Shown here: positions 1 to 7,625 of the stretch, in pieces
Numbering within the stretch: the first letter of the stretch is position 1
Layout: every line of letters starts with the position of its first letter
Origin: Victivallales bacterium
Lineage (GTDB): Bacteria; Verrucomicrobiota; Lentisphaeria; Victivallales; Victivallaceae
NCBI GenBank assembly: GCA_019038735.1
Contig: JAHOYW010000194.1
Coordinates: 1 to 10,462 of the forward strand
Length of the DNA: 10,462 nt
Direction of reading: 5' to 3'
Made by a program: the position numbers and the translations under genes
The notes under the pieces: model-generated
Told to the model about the DNA's origin: nothing
The model's input: the letters and a program-made list of their open reading frames with translations, nothing else
Databases searched by the model: none

Positions 1-115
1 TTACACGCTCTAATGCAATTGATACGGCATGTACACTCTTAAGACCATTTTTCTTTATGAACTTACTAAGTTTTTTGCGGCTTTCTGTGTAAATTTTGAT
101 TGTTGTTTTTTCCAT
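1..115 (-). CDS. Ribbon-helix-helix-like small DNA-binding protein, C-terminus outside window
   Basis: The reverse strand opens with ATG at 115 and stays open for 38 codons to the window edge, where the gene is cut off. AAGGG lies six bases before the start, a good ribosome binding site. The product begins MEKTTIKIYTESRKKLSKFI. A short beta-strand (TTIKIY) is followed by a lysine-rich helix, a turn around KNGLKS and a second helix (VHAVSIALERV). That is the strand-helix-helix order of the CopG/Arc-type ribbon-helix-helix fold. Proteins of this kind bind operator DNA as dimers, often as antitoxins, plasmid-copy regulators or element regulators. It is divergent from the XRE-like gene at 256 and shares a 140-base regulatory gap with it. 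The assignment rests on pattern only. With the C-terminus missing, it could instead be a small hypothetical protein. Confidence 0.6.
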   Translation of the reverse strand, partial: MEKTTIKIYTESRKKLSKFIKKNGLKSVHAVSIALERV

Positions 116-150
116 AATTAACCCTTTTGATTATTATATGTTATCATCGC

Positions 151-168
151 TATAGTATGTTATAGTAT
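151..168. repeat. Tandem TATAGTAT pair, candidate operator
   Basis: TATAGTAT occurs at 151-158 and again at 161-168, a direct repeat with ten-base period, one helical turn. It overlaps the -10 box and likely start point of the minus-strand promoter. Either divergent DNA-binding protein could use it to repress transcription. The repeat is seen directly; the operator role is inference. Confidence 0.35.
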
Positions 169-192
169 ATATATGATATGTTAAGAAATCAA
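164..192 (-). promoter_or_regulatory. Predicted sigma70-type promoter for the ribbon-helix-helix gene
   Basis: On the minus strand TTGATT (187-192) is followed after exactly 17 bases by TATACT (164-169). The -10 box matches consensus at five of six positions and the -35 at four of six. Transcription would begin near 157 and leave a leader of about 40 bases before the ATG at 115. No equally clear promoter is visible for the plus-strand gene at 256. This region is very AT-rich, so chance matches are easier than usual. Confidence 0.5.
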
Positions 193-255
193 ATAAAAAA
201 GTAGATTTTTGTAATATTTTTATTATATTAACATAAACAAAGAAGAGATAAATAT

Positions 256-681
256 ATGATAATCATTGACAAACATATTAAAAATGCCCTTCACCAATGC
301 CTTGGTGCAGATGCAAATTTGAGCCAGGCAAGTATTGCTAAATTCACAGGGATTCAACAACCAAGTATTAGCCGATGGATTTCGGGATTATCAAAACACA
401 TGGGAGATGACAACTGGTTTAAAATATTGCCTTATATTGAAAACTATTTACCGGATGGTTATGAGCCTAAAGATACGCAAGGGAGAAAAAAAATTTTTAC
501 TATTAATCAGAACTACCGTAATGTGAAAATTAATAGTCATAATAATAGTCATAATAGCGACACAACAGAAAAAACAAAAGACCCTCTTGAGGTTCTTTTA
601 TTGCGGTATTTTAGGACTTTAAAAAACGAGGGGGATAAACTGAAACTAATAGCTTCTGCTCAAGAAATGACCAATGATTGA
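256..681 (+). CDS. XRE/CI-like helix-turn-helix protein, putative element regulator
   Basis: The 141-residue product carries a Cro/CI-type helix-turn-helix at about residues 22-44: a first helix with SQASIAKFTG, then a recognition helix with QQPSISRWISG. A polar linker (about 72-108) contains a duplicated Asn-Ser-His-Asn unit. The C-terminal helix (about 110-138, PLEVLLLRYFRTLKNEGDKL) resembles the short leucine-rich tail of many XRE-type regulators. There is no peptidase domain, so it is not a full LexA/CI autoproteolytic repressor. AGAAGAGA lies seven bases before the ATG and supports this start. It is divergent from the ribbon-helix-helix gene and sits beside a tRNA fragment, consistent with a regulator of an integrated element. 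The DNA-binding role is well supported by the motif; the target and the phage or element role are inferred. Confidence 0.75.
   Translation: MIIIDKHIKNALHQCLGADANLSQASIAKFTGIQQPSISRWISGLSKHMGDDNWFKILPYIENYLPDGYEPKDTQGRKKIFTINQNYRNVKINSHNNSHNSDTTEKTKDPLEVLLLRYFRTLKNEGDKLKLIASAQEMTND
532..555 (+). repeat. Perfect 12-base tandem duplication inside the XRE-like gene
   Basis: AATAGTCATAAT at 532-543 is repeated exactly at 544-555. In frame it encodes Asn-Ser-His-Asn twice, within the flexible linker after the DNA-binding domain. A 12-base unit keeps the reading frame, so copy number could change by slippage without destroying the protein. Confidence 0.85.
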
Positions 682-820
682 CGATAGAATAATAATTTAA
701 AGTGCATTAATATTAAGAACAACCAGCTAGGCAATTAGCATAATTTATCACAGTATTGCACTAAACTATACAAAGAGGACATGATAAGGGTACAATAGAG
801 AGTTTTTTGAGCTTGTTTTT

Positions 821-870
821 TCTGGCTCCGGAGCAGAAGGTCATGAGTTCGAATCTCGTCGGGCGTACCA
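821..870 (+). tRNA. 3' fragment of tRNA-Arg (anticodon CCG), probable attachment-site copy
   Basis: The sequence fits the second half of a tRNA. The anticodon stem-loop is at 821-837, with loop CTCCGGA and anticodon CCG at 828-830. One G-G mismatch closes the stem. The T-stem ATGAG/CTCGT encloses the loop TTCGAAT at 848-854. The 3' acceptor strand CGGGCGT (860-866), discriminator A and encoded CCA end at 870. The layout closely follows bacterial tRNA-Arg(CCG). The expected 5' acceptor strand ACGCCCG and a D-arm are absent upstream, so it cannot form a working tRNA. A 3' tRNA fragment without its 5' half is the usual mark of site-specific integration by a tyrosine recombinase. The intact gene is regenerated at the other end of the element. 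By orientation, the element should lie to the left of this site. Confidence 0.7.
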
Positions 871-926
871 TTTCTCAGACTCAAATACATGCTTATCGAA
901 CATAAATTACGACATTTTTAAGGATA

Positions 927-970
927 TTTAAATTTAGCAAGCCCTCGTGGAAGGCTTGCTAAAATTTAAA
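927..970. terminator. Long stem-loop, probable bidirectional terminator
   Basis: TTTAGCAAGCC (933-943) pairs perfectly over 11 bases with GGCTTGCTAAA (953-963) around a nine-base loop. TTTAAA at 927-932 and 965-970 extends the stem past a single bulged A (964). It begins 38 bases after the stop codon of the minus-strand mannosidase remnant and 56 bases after the tRNA fragment, where a terminator is expected for either side. Neither direction has a clean run of T after the stem, so termination strength is uncertain although the hairpin itself is clear. Confidence 0.6.
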
Positions 971-1008
971 CGTTTTATACACTGATCCTTTCAGGGATAT
1001 GATTATTC

Positions 1009-3872
1009 CTAATTAGAAAACCTTATTGTCGCAATTTCAGCCTTACGCATTGGAACTGTTACAACACCATTAGAGAACTTAAGTTTCTCAACAATCTCTA
1101 GCTCTGCCATATTAACTTTAGTAGCTGATTTGAAAGGCAGTGTTGTCTTAATATTCGCTGAGATTGGTTCATCTGTGGTATTCCAGATACGCAGTACAGT
1201 TGCTTTGCCGTCTTCACTCTGACAGAGAGCTGACAGCATTACTTTGCCTTCAGGCTCAATCGTTACAAAAGACTGAGTCGGCGGAAGTTTTTTTGCAATA
1301 TCCGAATGCGGCATATCCACATTGCCCGGTCCCTGGATGGCACGAACAGGAGTTTTGAAGTCGTATGCCTCAAGCATTACCTTACCCTCGCGCCAATCCC
1401 CACTGTGCGGACAAATTGAATAGTCGAATTCCAAGATTCCAAGTGAATATGTTCCGGGATATTTTTCAAACTCTTCCGGAGTCATATCTGTATTGGCATT
1501 TATATACGCTCGGTATGAACGCAGCAATGTCAAACTGACTGTACGGCTCGGATCATCCCAAACCGCATATTCACGCATGCCTTTGTTCAAAATCGCTAGA
1601 CCAGACTTCTCGTCAGCCATATCGATGAAGTTATGCATCGGTTGAAAACGATAATCGCATTCGGTATTGTCGCCAATGTCCTTGGCGAGGAAATTTCTAT
1701 GCTCCACCATAAACGGTGTTTCCACAGAAACATGATCTGTTTTCATACAGGTCGGAAACATCACAAATAAACGATGATCCTTGGCTCGATTATCAATTTT
1801 TGTCCTGATGTCCACGCGATGAGCACCTTTCTCCAGAGTAAGCCAGGTAGTAATCGGAATATCAACATTTTCTGTCGAACGATACCAGTCGCCAGCAGCT
1901 TCCTTTGGAACCGGCATATTTATATCAATACGGTAAACTCCGCGTTGAGAATTGGCTTCGTCCATTGTGATAATCGCATTCAACCCCAGACTGGTAACAC
2001 ACTGATTTCGTATAGCGGGCGAATCAAGATGCGGCCAGACACTGGTGGAAATACGGTCATCAAAATAATGCAGCTTTTCAAATACTCTGCCATTCTGTTT
2101 ATCAGTAAGCGTAAAAGTTCCATTGGATTTGATGTCAATACGCAGAAATTCATTCTCCATGATGCCGCCGGGCTGGGCAATATCACGGTTTTCTTTGCCG
2201 GGTTGCGGATCAAACACATAACGAGGAGCCCGCTTGCGAATTACAAAACTCTGATAGCCCATCGGTGGCAAATCTACCGACATCAAAATGCGATGACGCT
2301 TTACGTCTATCTTTGATGAGCCGCTTTCAATAGTCTCCATACCTATTTCAAGTGCCTGAACATCAAAAAGGTCAGGATACACAAAACTCGGTCGGTGAGC
2401 CCTGATAATTCTCTGTCTTGAAATCAGCCACCGGCAAATCGAGTACTAAAGATTGAACTCCGCTGCGTTTTTGTGCCAGCGTATTAAAAAGAGTCAAGCT
2501 CTGATCATTTTCTTTGCAACACGAACGGTCAATTCGACACCAAATATCCTCAATCGCCCGTTTACCGATTTCTTCTGAAACCGTGCGGACCTGACGAAAA
2601 CGGTAATCCATATCATCCTGAACAGAATCTATCGCGGCTCCGCAGATAGAATCGTGTGAATGATTCTTCAGCAGAGTCAACCAGGCATCATCAAGAACTT
2701 TGCGCGGGTATTCCGCTCCCAGTGCCGCAGCAAAAGATGTCAGTGGCTCAGCAACGAGAATAAGCGATGTCTCAGCCTGTTCATTCAGTATCTTTTTTTA
2801 ACCCGTGCCGACGTAATCATTGAATAGAGTCCATTCCAACCATACTCAACAAGAGGATGACGAACTTCCCCCTCGGTTAAATGCAAATCAACGCCCTTGA
2901 CTTCCTCAGTGATTGCCTCAATAAATTCATCCATCGAAGAATGAACTATTTCGGTGTCTTCGAGAACATTATTCAGTTTAGCAATAAACTCCACCTGTCC
3001 CGGCCAAGGGGAAGCATTGTCATCTATATCAAGACCAACAACATGCTTGCCTATTGACTGTTTATATGCCTGTTTACGGAATATTTCATATTTTTCCAGA
3101 AGAAATCCCTTATCATCGGGAATTTCAGCACTGTCGCAAAGTGATTTGAACGGCATTTCGCAAAGCTCCGTATCCGCCATGTGAACCGGAATATCTTTAG
3201 CAATATATTGCCCGCCCAGGCTTTTGAGCTGGTCGCCGCTACTGCCGCGGACAATTGGTTTTATCGCAAAGTATGACCAGTTTGCTCTAGTAACTTCATC
3301 AAAACCGCGAACCAAAAGCACGCGTGAACCGTCCGGTGAATCCCAATACCCGACCGGCGGTACTTGGTGTCGATTCGTGCCGCGATAGAAAAAAGCCTCA
3401 TTCATCCCGAAACCACGATATATCTGCGGCATCTGGGCAGGCTGACCGTAGCTGGTGGCATTGAAGCCTGACTGCATTGGACTACCGAATTCTTTTGAAA
3501 CGCGACGCCCAATGAGGTGATTACGCACCGTTGCTTCAGGAGAAACAAGATTCATATCCGGCAGAGTGTACCAACTTACCATGGAAGTTCGACCTTGTTC
3601 AAAGAGTTTCTTTAAGCGTTCTCAGGACGAACCGACAGATAATCCTCAAGTACCACCGAACCGCCATCTAAGATAAAATGCCGGTAATCAGGATTATTCT
3701 CAAGCTTATCCATCATATCATCAATCAGCTCCGCCAGTCGAATTTTGGACTGTTCGGCAGTAAAACGCCATTCACGATCCCAATGCGTACCGCAAATCAC
3801 ATGTACCTTGTACTTTTCTTCGCCTTTTGCCGGCAGAGTGAAACCTTCATTGTTCTTTGTTGTTTTTTTCAC
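1009..3872 (-). pseudogene. GH38 alpha-mannosidase, disrupted by three frameshifts and lacking the catalytic Asp
   Basis: Together the reading frames give a nearly full-length bacterial GH38 protein (roughly 950 residues). The N-terminal part has GTHWDREW, holding the zinc-ligand His and Asp. It is followed by WYTLPDMNLVSPEATVRN, the MPQIYRGFG region, KNHSHDSICG with the later zinc His, and a C-terminal sandwich-type domain (LPPMGYQSF, MENEFLRIDI). I place the start at GTG 3872, because GGAAG lies eight bases before it; a GTG at 3956 is possible but has no ribosome binding site. The frame breaks near 3619-3623 (net -1, stop at 3612), in an A7 run at 2793-2799 (net -1, stop at 2785) and in a T4 run at 2383-2386 (net +1, stop at 2372). 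At the nucleophile site, where homologues read DSFGH or similar, this gene has TSYGQ, so the Asp that also binds zinc is absent. Enzymes of this family release alpha-linked mannose from glycans. A decayed gene is the best reading; two of the three breaks could be sequencing errors. Confidence 0.85.
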
Positions 3873-3933
3873 TTTTTTTACTTCCTTTTTTGTTTTGTTC
3901 AGATATTTATCAATATCCTTGTTAGTTGATTTA

Positions 3934-5061
3934 TTAACATTTGGATGCTGAATCACGGATAACTAATTCTACATCCAAAACAATCTCTTTTAATTCAGCC
4001 GGGCTCTTGCCCTCAATTTTATCTATCAAAATCTCTCCGGCTGCCTTTCCTATCTCATACTTAGGTTGAGAAACAGTAGTCAATGGAACGCCAATCATAG
4101 AAGAAATCGGCAAATCGTCAAAGCCGACGATTGCGATGTCTTCAGGCACCCGCAGACCCAGTTCCTCAATTCTTTTAATAACTCCTATGGCAATATAATC
4201 ATTTACGCAGAAAACTGCTGTTGGTTTGTCCTTTAGATTTAGTAGATATTCAATTTCCCCGTGCCATCCGCATTCGTCAATTTCCCTGCCCATATTTTTC
4301 AATGCAACATTATGGGGAATATCTACAATCAAGCTCTTGTCATAAGTTATTCCTGCCTGTGCTAAGGCTTGTCGATAACCATCCAAACGACCAGCGACAG
4401 TACTGGCTTCCATACAAGCGATAAAGCCAATCCGTTTATGACCCAGATCAGTCAAATGTTTCACCGCCAGAAAGCCTCCTTTGACATTATCCACTACAAC
4501 ATAATCAGTTTTTATATCGCTAAAAAACCTGTCTATCAGAACAAAGGGATAGTTATGCTGCTTCAATTTGGATATTTCCTCAGCATTATCGTTTCTAGAG
4601 AAAGGATATATAATAGCTCCAGAAGCATTAGTATCATCCAGCATCCGTATATTTTCCGTTTCTTTCTCAATAGAGCAACCAGAATTGGAAACAATTACGC
4701 GGTAGCCTTTTTCTTTTGCCGCGTCTTCGACTCCCCTGCATATTTCGGAAATAAGAAAATCGTTTATATTTTGGACAATAAAACTAATTATTTTCGCACT
4801 GTTTTTCTTCTCTTTTTTGCTGATTGTTTTTTTTACAAAAGTTCCTCTGCCTTGTTCTTTATAAAGAATGCCTTCCTGAACCAAATCCGTTACAGCACGA
4901 ACAACCGTGTGTTTACTGACATTAAAAATACCAGGCATTTGCCGCTCCGATGGAATAGCATGACCAAGCTTATATTCTCTGTTTTTAATCTTCTGCCGGA
5001 GTATCTGCTTTAACTGCTCATACTTGGGCATATATGAATCTGAACTAATCTTTTCTAACAT
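3934..5061 (-). CDS. GntR/LacI hybrid (AraR-like) sugar-responsive transcriptional regulator
   Basis: The 375-residue protein has a GntR winged-helix domain at about 12-78: PKYEQLKQILRQKI, the segment PSERQMPGIFNVSKHTVVRAV as helix-turn-helix, and the wing EQGRGTFVKK. A LacI/periplasmic-binding-protein-type effector domain follows at about 88-373, with YPFVLIDR, GHKRIGFIA, GRLDGYRQAL, PTAVFCVND and IAIVGFDD. This is the domain order of Bacillus AraR, in which a sugar released from the effector domain controls DNA binding. The ATG at 5061 follows GGGAAG closely. The gene has its own promoter and a repeat operator in the 149-base gap before it, so autoregulation is likely. It lies between the isomerase gene and the mannosidase remnant and probably controls one or both groups. 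The effector is presumably the operon's sugar, but the sequence does not show which. Confidence 0.92.
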   Translation of the reverse strand: MLEKISSDSYMPKYEQLKQILRQKIKNREYKLGHAIPSERQMPGIFNVSKHTVVRAVTDLVQEGILYKEQGRGTFVKKTISKKEKKNSAKIISFIVQNINDFLISEICRGVEDAAKEKGYRVIVSNSGCSIEKETENIRMLDDTNASGAIIYPFSRNDNAEEISKLKQHNYPFVLIDRFFSDIKTDYVVVDNVKGGFLAVKHLTDLGHKRIGFIACMEASTVAGRLDGYRQALAQAGITYDKSLIVDIPHNVALKNMGREIDECGWHGEIEYLLNLKDKPTAVFCVNDYIAIGVIKRIEELGLRVPEDIAIVGFDDLPISSMIGVPLTTVSQPKYEIGKAAGEILIDKIEGKSPAELKEIVLDVELVIRDSASKC

Positions 5062-5087
5062 TATCTTCCCATGCTGTTAAAAATAAT

Positions 5088-5111
5088 TAATGCACTGGTG
5101 CACCGGCGCAC
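5088..5111. promoter_or_regulatory. Three-fold 8-base repeat, probable operator of the GntR/LacI regulator
   Basis: TAATGCAC, TGGTGCAC and CGGCGCAC stand head to tail at 5088-5095, 5096-5103 and 5104-5111, each ending in GC(A/G)C. The centre GGTGCACC is a perfect eight-base palindrome. The flanks form an imperfect 20-base palindrome with eight of ten positions pairing. It lies between the promoter at 5141-5169 and the regulator's start codon, about 23-46 bases downstream of the predicted start of transcription. A repressor bound there would block elongation, which fits autoregulation. Which protein binds is inferred from position. Confidence 0.6.
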
Positions 5112-5140
5112 TTTGTCTAAAAAAAATATCGTTAAACAAG

Positions 5141-5169
5141 AGCATACTATATCATTGGAGCTTTGTCAA
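5141..5169 (-). promoter_or_regulatory. Sigma70-type promoter of the regulator gene
   Basis: A perfect TTGACA -35 box (5164-5169, read on the minus strand) is followed after 17 bases by TATGCT (5141-5146). Transcription should begin near 5134, about 70 bases before the regulator's ATG. It begins only 41 bases past the stop codon of the isomerase gene, and no hairpin terminator is visible in between. The regulator may therefore be transcribed both from this promoter and by readthrough. Confidence 0.75.
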
Positions 5170-5210
5170 GTGAGATCTAACAAAAGCAGCGACAAAAAAT
5201 CAAAAAAATG

Positions 5211-6605
5211 TTATTGTTTGATTATTTTGAAACTCCAGTTCATGTTTTTTGCGAAATCTTTGAGTATGTTTTCATCTGCATTGTAAGATATTGCCAAATG
5301 ATGTGTGCCGCCGAGCTTGCTGTAGGCTGTTAGAAAATCAGCTATCGGCATTGTTGGCTCAAACCAGCCGCGAATCGAGTCCTTTAACTCTTCTTTGCCC
5401 TGAGTATCGCAAACTTCTATTGGAGCAACTATCAGAGTATAAGTTTCATTTGGACCGGGAGCAATATTTATTAAATATGCCGCGCCGGGCTTTAAACAGC
5501 CAGCTACGAATACTGGATTACCAGCATCAGTATATGGAAAAGGTCTTTCACATAAAATTGGTTTTTTTGCACACAAATCAGTATTTATTTCACCCATGTG
5601 ACTTAGAAAAATCTTGTTGCCTTTCCAATCCGGGCAAAACATTTCGGAAAAAGTTGTTTCAGGGAAAGCAGTAGCTAAAGTCGCGACTAAGGCAGCGGTC
5701 AAAACATCGCCCTCACCGGCGTAGCCTTTGCCTTCAGTCATTGCTTTTGATGCTTCAAGAAAAGGCATGACCGGAATACCAAAAGCTTTAGTAATATTGA
5801 GGAAATTCACCGTAAAGGCATCAAGTTTTTCACTGTTCAGCCAGTTTCTTACCACCAAGCTGCTTAAGGCTGTATCCCGCATTGCCTGTTCGGAGTATTC
5901 CCCGGAAACAAAGCTTTCGATATTACTTTGGATTTCCGCATCAATCGCTTCATCCGAAACATCAGCTAAAAGTGTTTTTAATTTTTCACTGTCAAGAGAG
6001 ATGACATCCATACCAATAGTTTTCTTGAGCACGTCAAAAGCTATCGCAAAATCACCCATCCCGGCAAAAGGTTTACCAATAATCCCGACCTGCGCTTTGC
6101 GCATGGCACTGCTCATCCGACAAGCTTTTAAATGCGTCAAAGTACGGTCAATAACATCTGATTCCTGCCAGTGACCTGCTTCAATCATGAAATTTTTACC
6201 GTTGCGGATCAAAAGATTGCACATGTCTTGAACACCGTGAATACCATGATTATACATGATTGCGTCACTTGTCTGTTCAAAACCAAACTCAAAGTCCTGT
6301 GTTGTGTCTAGGATTACAATAGGCAAAGCAGTTTGAGCTAAGGCTTCCGCTGATTCCAAGGATGGCGAATAGGCTAAATGTAAAGTAACAATAGCGTCAA
6401 CTTGAGCTTCTTCAAAATCTTTTACAGCTCCAGCAAATTCAGCTTTTAAACGGCACGGTGAAGCCATAATAACTTCAATACCGCGTTTTTCGTATTCCGT
6501 GTTAATTGTCGCGGCAAATGCATCAACTTGTGGGCGTGTGTCAGCAAAACTGTCATCATAAAGTTTCAACCACAGCGGCAAAAGGCCAATTTTCATTTTA
6601 CTCAT
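5211..6605 (-). CDS. L-arabinose/L-fucose isomerase family protein
   Basis: The 464-residue cytoplasmic protein belongs to the AraA/FucI isomerase fold, whose members interconvert aldoses and ketoses with a divalent metal. The N-terminus MKIGLLPLWLKLYD and the segments AIVTLHLAYSPS and VGIIGKPFAGMGDF are typical. Probable metal ligands are E298 in GYAGEGDVLTAAL, E321 in FSEMFCPDW, H336 in LSHMGEIN and H435 or H436 in GGTHHLA. Their spacing resembles E306, E333, H350 and H450 of E. coli AraA. It is somewhat shorter than classical AraA (about 500 residues), so it is probably from a divergent subfamily and the substrate is unknown. Its ATG overlaps the stop of the amidohydrolase gene as ATGA, with AGGGA eight bases upstream, so translation is probably coupled. 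It is the last gene of the tight four-gene block. Confidence 0.88.
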   Translation of the reverse strand: MSKMKIGLLPLWLKLYDDSFADTRPQVDAFAATINTEYEKRGIEVIMASPCRLKAEFAGAVKDFEEAQVDAIVTLHLAYSPSLESAEALAQTALPIVILDTTQDFEFGFEQTSDAIMYNHGIHGVQDMCNLLIRNGKNFMIEAGHWQESDVIDRTLTHLKACRMSSAMRKAQVGIIGKPFAGMGDFAIAFDVLKKTIGMDVISLDSEKLKTLLADVSDEAIDAEIQSNIESFVSGEYSEQAMRDTALSSLVVRNWLNSEKLDAFTVNFLNITKAFGIPVMPFLEASKAMTEGKGYAGEGDVLTAALVATLATAFPETTFSEMFCPDWKGNKIFLSHMGEINTDLCAKKPILCERPFPYTDAGNPVFVAGCLKPGAAYLINIAPGPNETYTLIVAPIEVCDTQGKEELKDSIRGWFEPTMPIADFLTAYSKLGGTHHLAISYNADENILKDFAKNMNWSFKIIKQ

Positions 6606-7624
6606 ATTTTTATCCCTGTAACTAAGTCATTAATATTATTATAGAAAAAATCCTCTATTTCTTTAGTGCTTAACGCAACCTTTTGCGCGGCTTTTTTTAC
6701 GCCACGCAACTGCTCATAAAAGAATGTAGTGAATTGAACTACTTTGTTCGCATCGTAAATTGTCGAACCAATTGCATAATCTTCACCCATTAAATAAGCG
6801 TACTGATTATTTATTTCTACTGATTTCCCTCGCAACAAAGCAATCGGAACGTCACTGCCGAAGACAATTCGTTCACGCGGAAAATTATTAAAGGCATACT
6901 CAAGCACGCCCGGGTGATTGACCATTGCGGTATCTATGTATGCATTGTCGCATTTGCTGATTTTATCCAGAAAACCAATGACATTATTCATAAAATAAGC
7001 TCGCCCGATATGTGCAAAAATAATTTTAGCATTGGGGTAACGCTGACATATCTCGACCATTTGTTCTTGATTACTAGGATCGGCTAAACGTGCGGCTTTT
7101 GGAATATGCAAAGTTATCGCTAATCCTTTTTCGTTGGCGAACTCCATTTGCTCCGGCGATAACATATCAAAAATCGTTACCGCTTCGTAATCCATCCAAT
7201 CAACGAAATTTCGATATGGCTTGTAACCAATTAGACCATAGTCGTTTATTCGATGTTTGATAGTTTCGATTTTGTCTTTGGGTGAAACCAGTGCCATGCC
7301 GAAAATTCTTTTGTTATCGGCGATTTTTCCAGTATATTTACTGGCGGCTTCCAAATCTGCTTCGGTATCCGGGGTACCGAAACAATTCATGCTAAATTCC
7401 TGATCCGGCAATAAAACATCAACTATTTCCAGGCATTGTTCAAGCGTAAAAGTACCGTTAAATTTTTGATAACAACTTTTTCCCGGCAATTTATAATCCG
7501 GCTTAAAATTGTTTTCATCAAAAACATGAACGTGCGAATCAAATATTTTTTCCGGCAGCCAGTCACGAAATTCTTTTTCGTAAATACTCCGGTCACTCTC
7601 GTTAAAAACTGTCTCGATATTCAT
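6602..7624 (-). CDS. COG2159-type TIM-barrel amidohydrolase (amidohydrolase-2 family)
   Basis: The 340-residue protein shows the metal-binding pattern of amidohydrolase-2 (PF04909) proteins: FDSHVHVF with H31 and H33 after the first strand, GYKPY (K135), LHIPK (H173), FAHIGR (H205) and FGSDVP (D258). Family members hydrolyse, decarboxylate or hydrate small ring or carboxylate compounds, including lactones, and some are sugar-acid enzymes. The substrate cannot be read from the sequence. I chose the ATG at 7624, because GAAGGA lies ten bases before it and the start is one base past the aminotransferase stop. The longer open frame running into the aminotransferase gene has no family similarity. 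The 3' end overlaps the isomerase start. A second protein of probably the same superfamily is cut off at the right window edge. The KxxxFxH-type catalytic detail cannot be settled here. Confidence 0.87.
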   Translation of the reverse strand: MNIETVFNESDRSIYEKEFRDWLPEKIFDSHVHVFDENNFKPDYKLPGKSCYQKFNGTFTLEQCLEIVDVLLPDQEFSMNCFGTPDTEADLEAASKYTGKIADNKRIFGMALVSPKDKIETIKHRINDYGLIGYKPYRNFVDWMDYEAVTIFDMLSPEQMEFANEKGLAITLHIPKAARLADPSNQEQMVEICQRYPNAKIIFAHIGRAYFMNNVIGFLDKISKCDNAYIDTAMVNHPGVLEYAFNNFPRERIVFGSDVPIALLRGKSVEINNQYAYLMGEDYAIGSTIYDANKVVQFTTFFYEQLRGVKKAAQKVALSTKEIEDFFYNNINDLVTGIKI

Positions 7625-7625
7625 A

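Larger units (their letters stand above)
682..1008. other. Gene-free stretch between the XRE-like gene and the mannosidase remnant
   Basis: No convincing protein gene is visible on either strand across these 327 bases. It contains the tRNA-Arg 3' fragment at 821-870 and the long hairpin at 927-970. Before the tRNA fragment, AGTGCATTAAT (701-711) and the opposing TGCACT (757-762) form a loose inverted pair. A purine-rich AAAGAGGAC precedes an ATG at 781, but that frame stops after five codons and is not a gene. The remainder is AT-rich without recognisable structure. Confidence 0.7.

Noticed and set aside
795..870. A complete tRNA-Arg at this position
   Set aside because: No acceptor 5' strand complementary to CGGGCGT and no D-arm are present. 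GAGC at 809-812 resembles one D-stem strand but lies too far from the anticodon arm.
1774..2316. Plus-strand open frame of 180 codons inside the mannosidase
   Set aside because: The minus strand here encodes a clear GH38 C-terminal region, and the plus-strand product has no domain pattern and no ribosome binding site of note.
4369..5013. Plus-strand open frame of 214 codons opposite the regulator
   Set aside because: It is antisense to a well-supported GntR/LacI regulator gene, and the product has no recognisable features.
5170..5210. Terminator between the isomerase and the regulator
   Set aside because: There are T runs on the minus strand after the isomerase stop but no hairpin before them.
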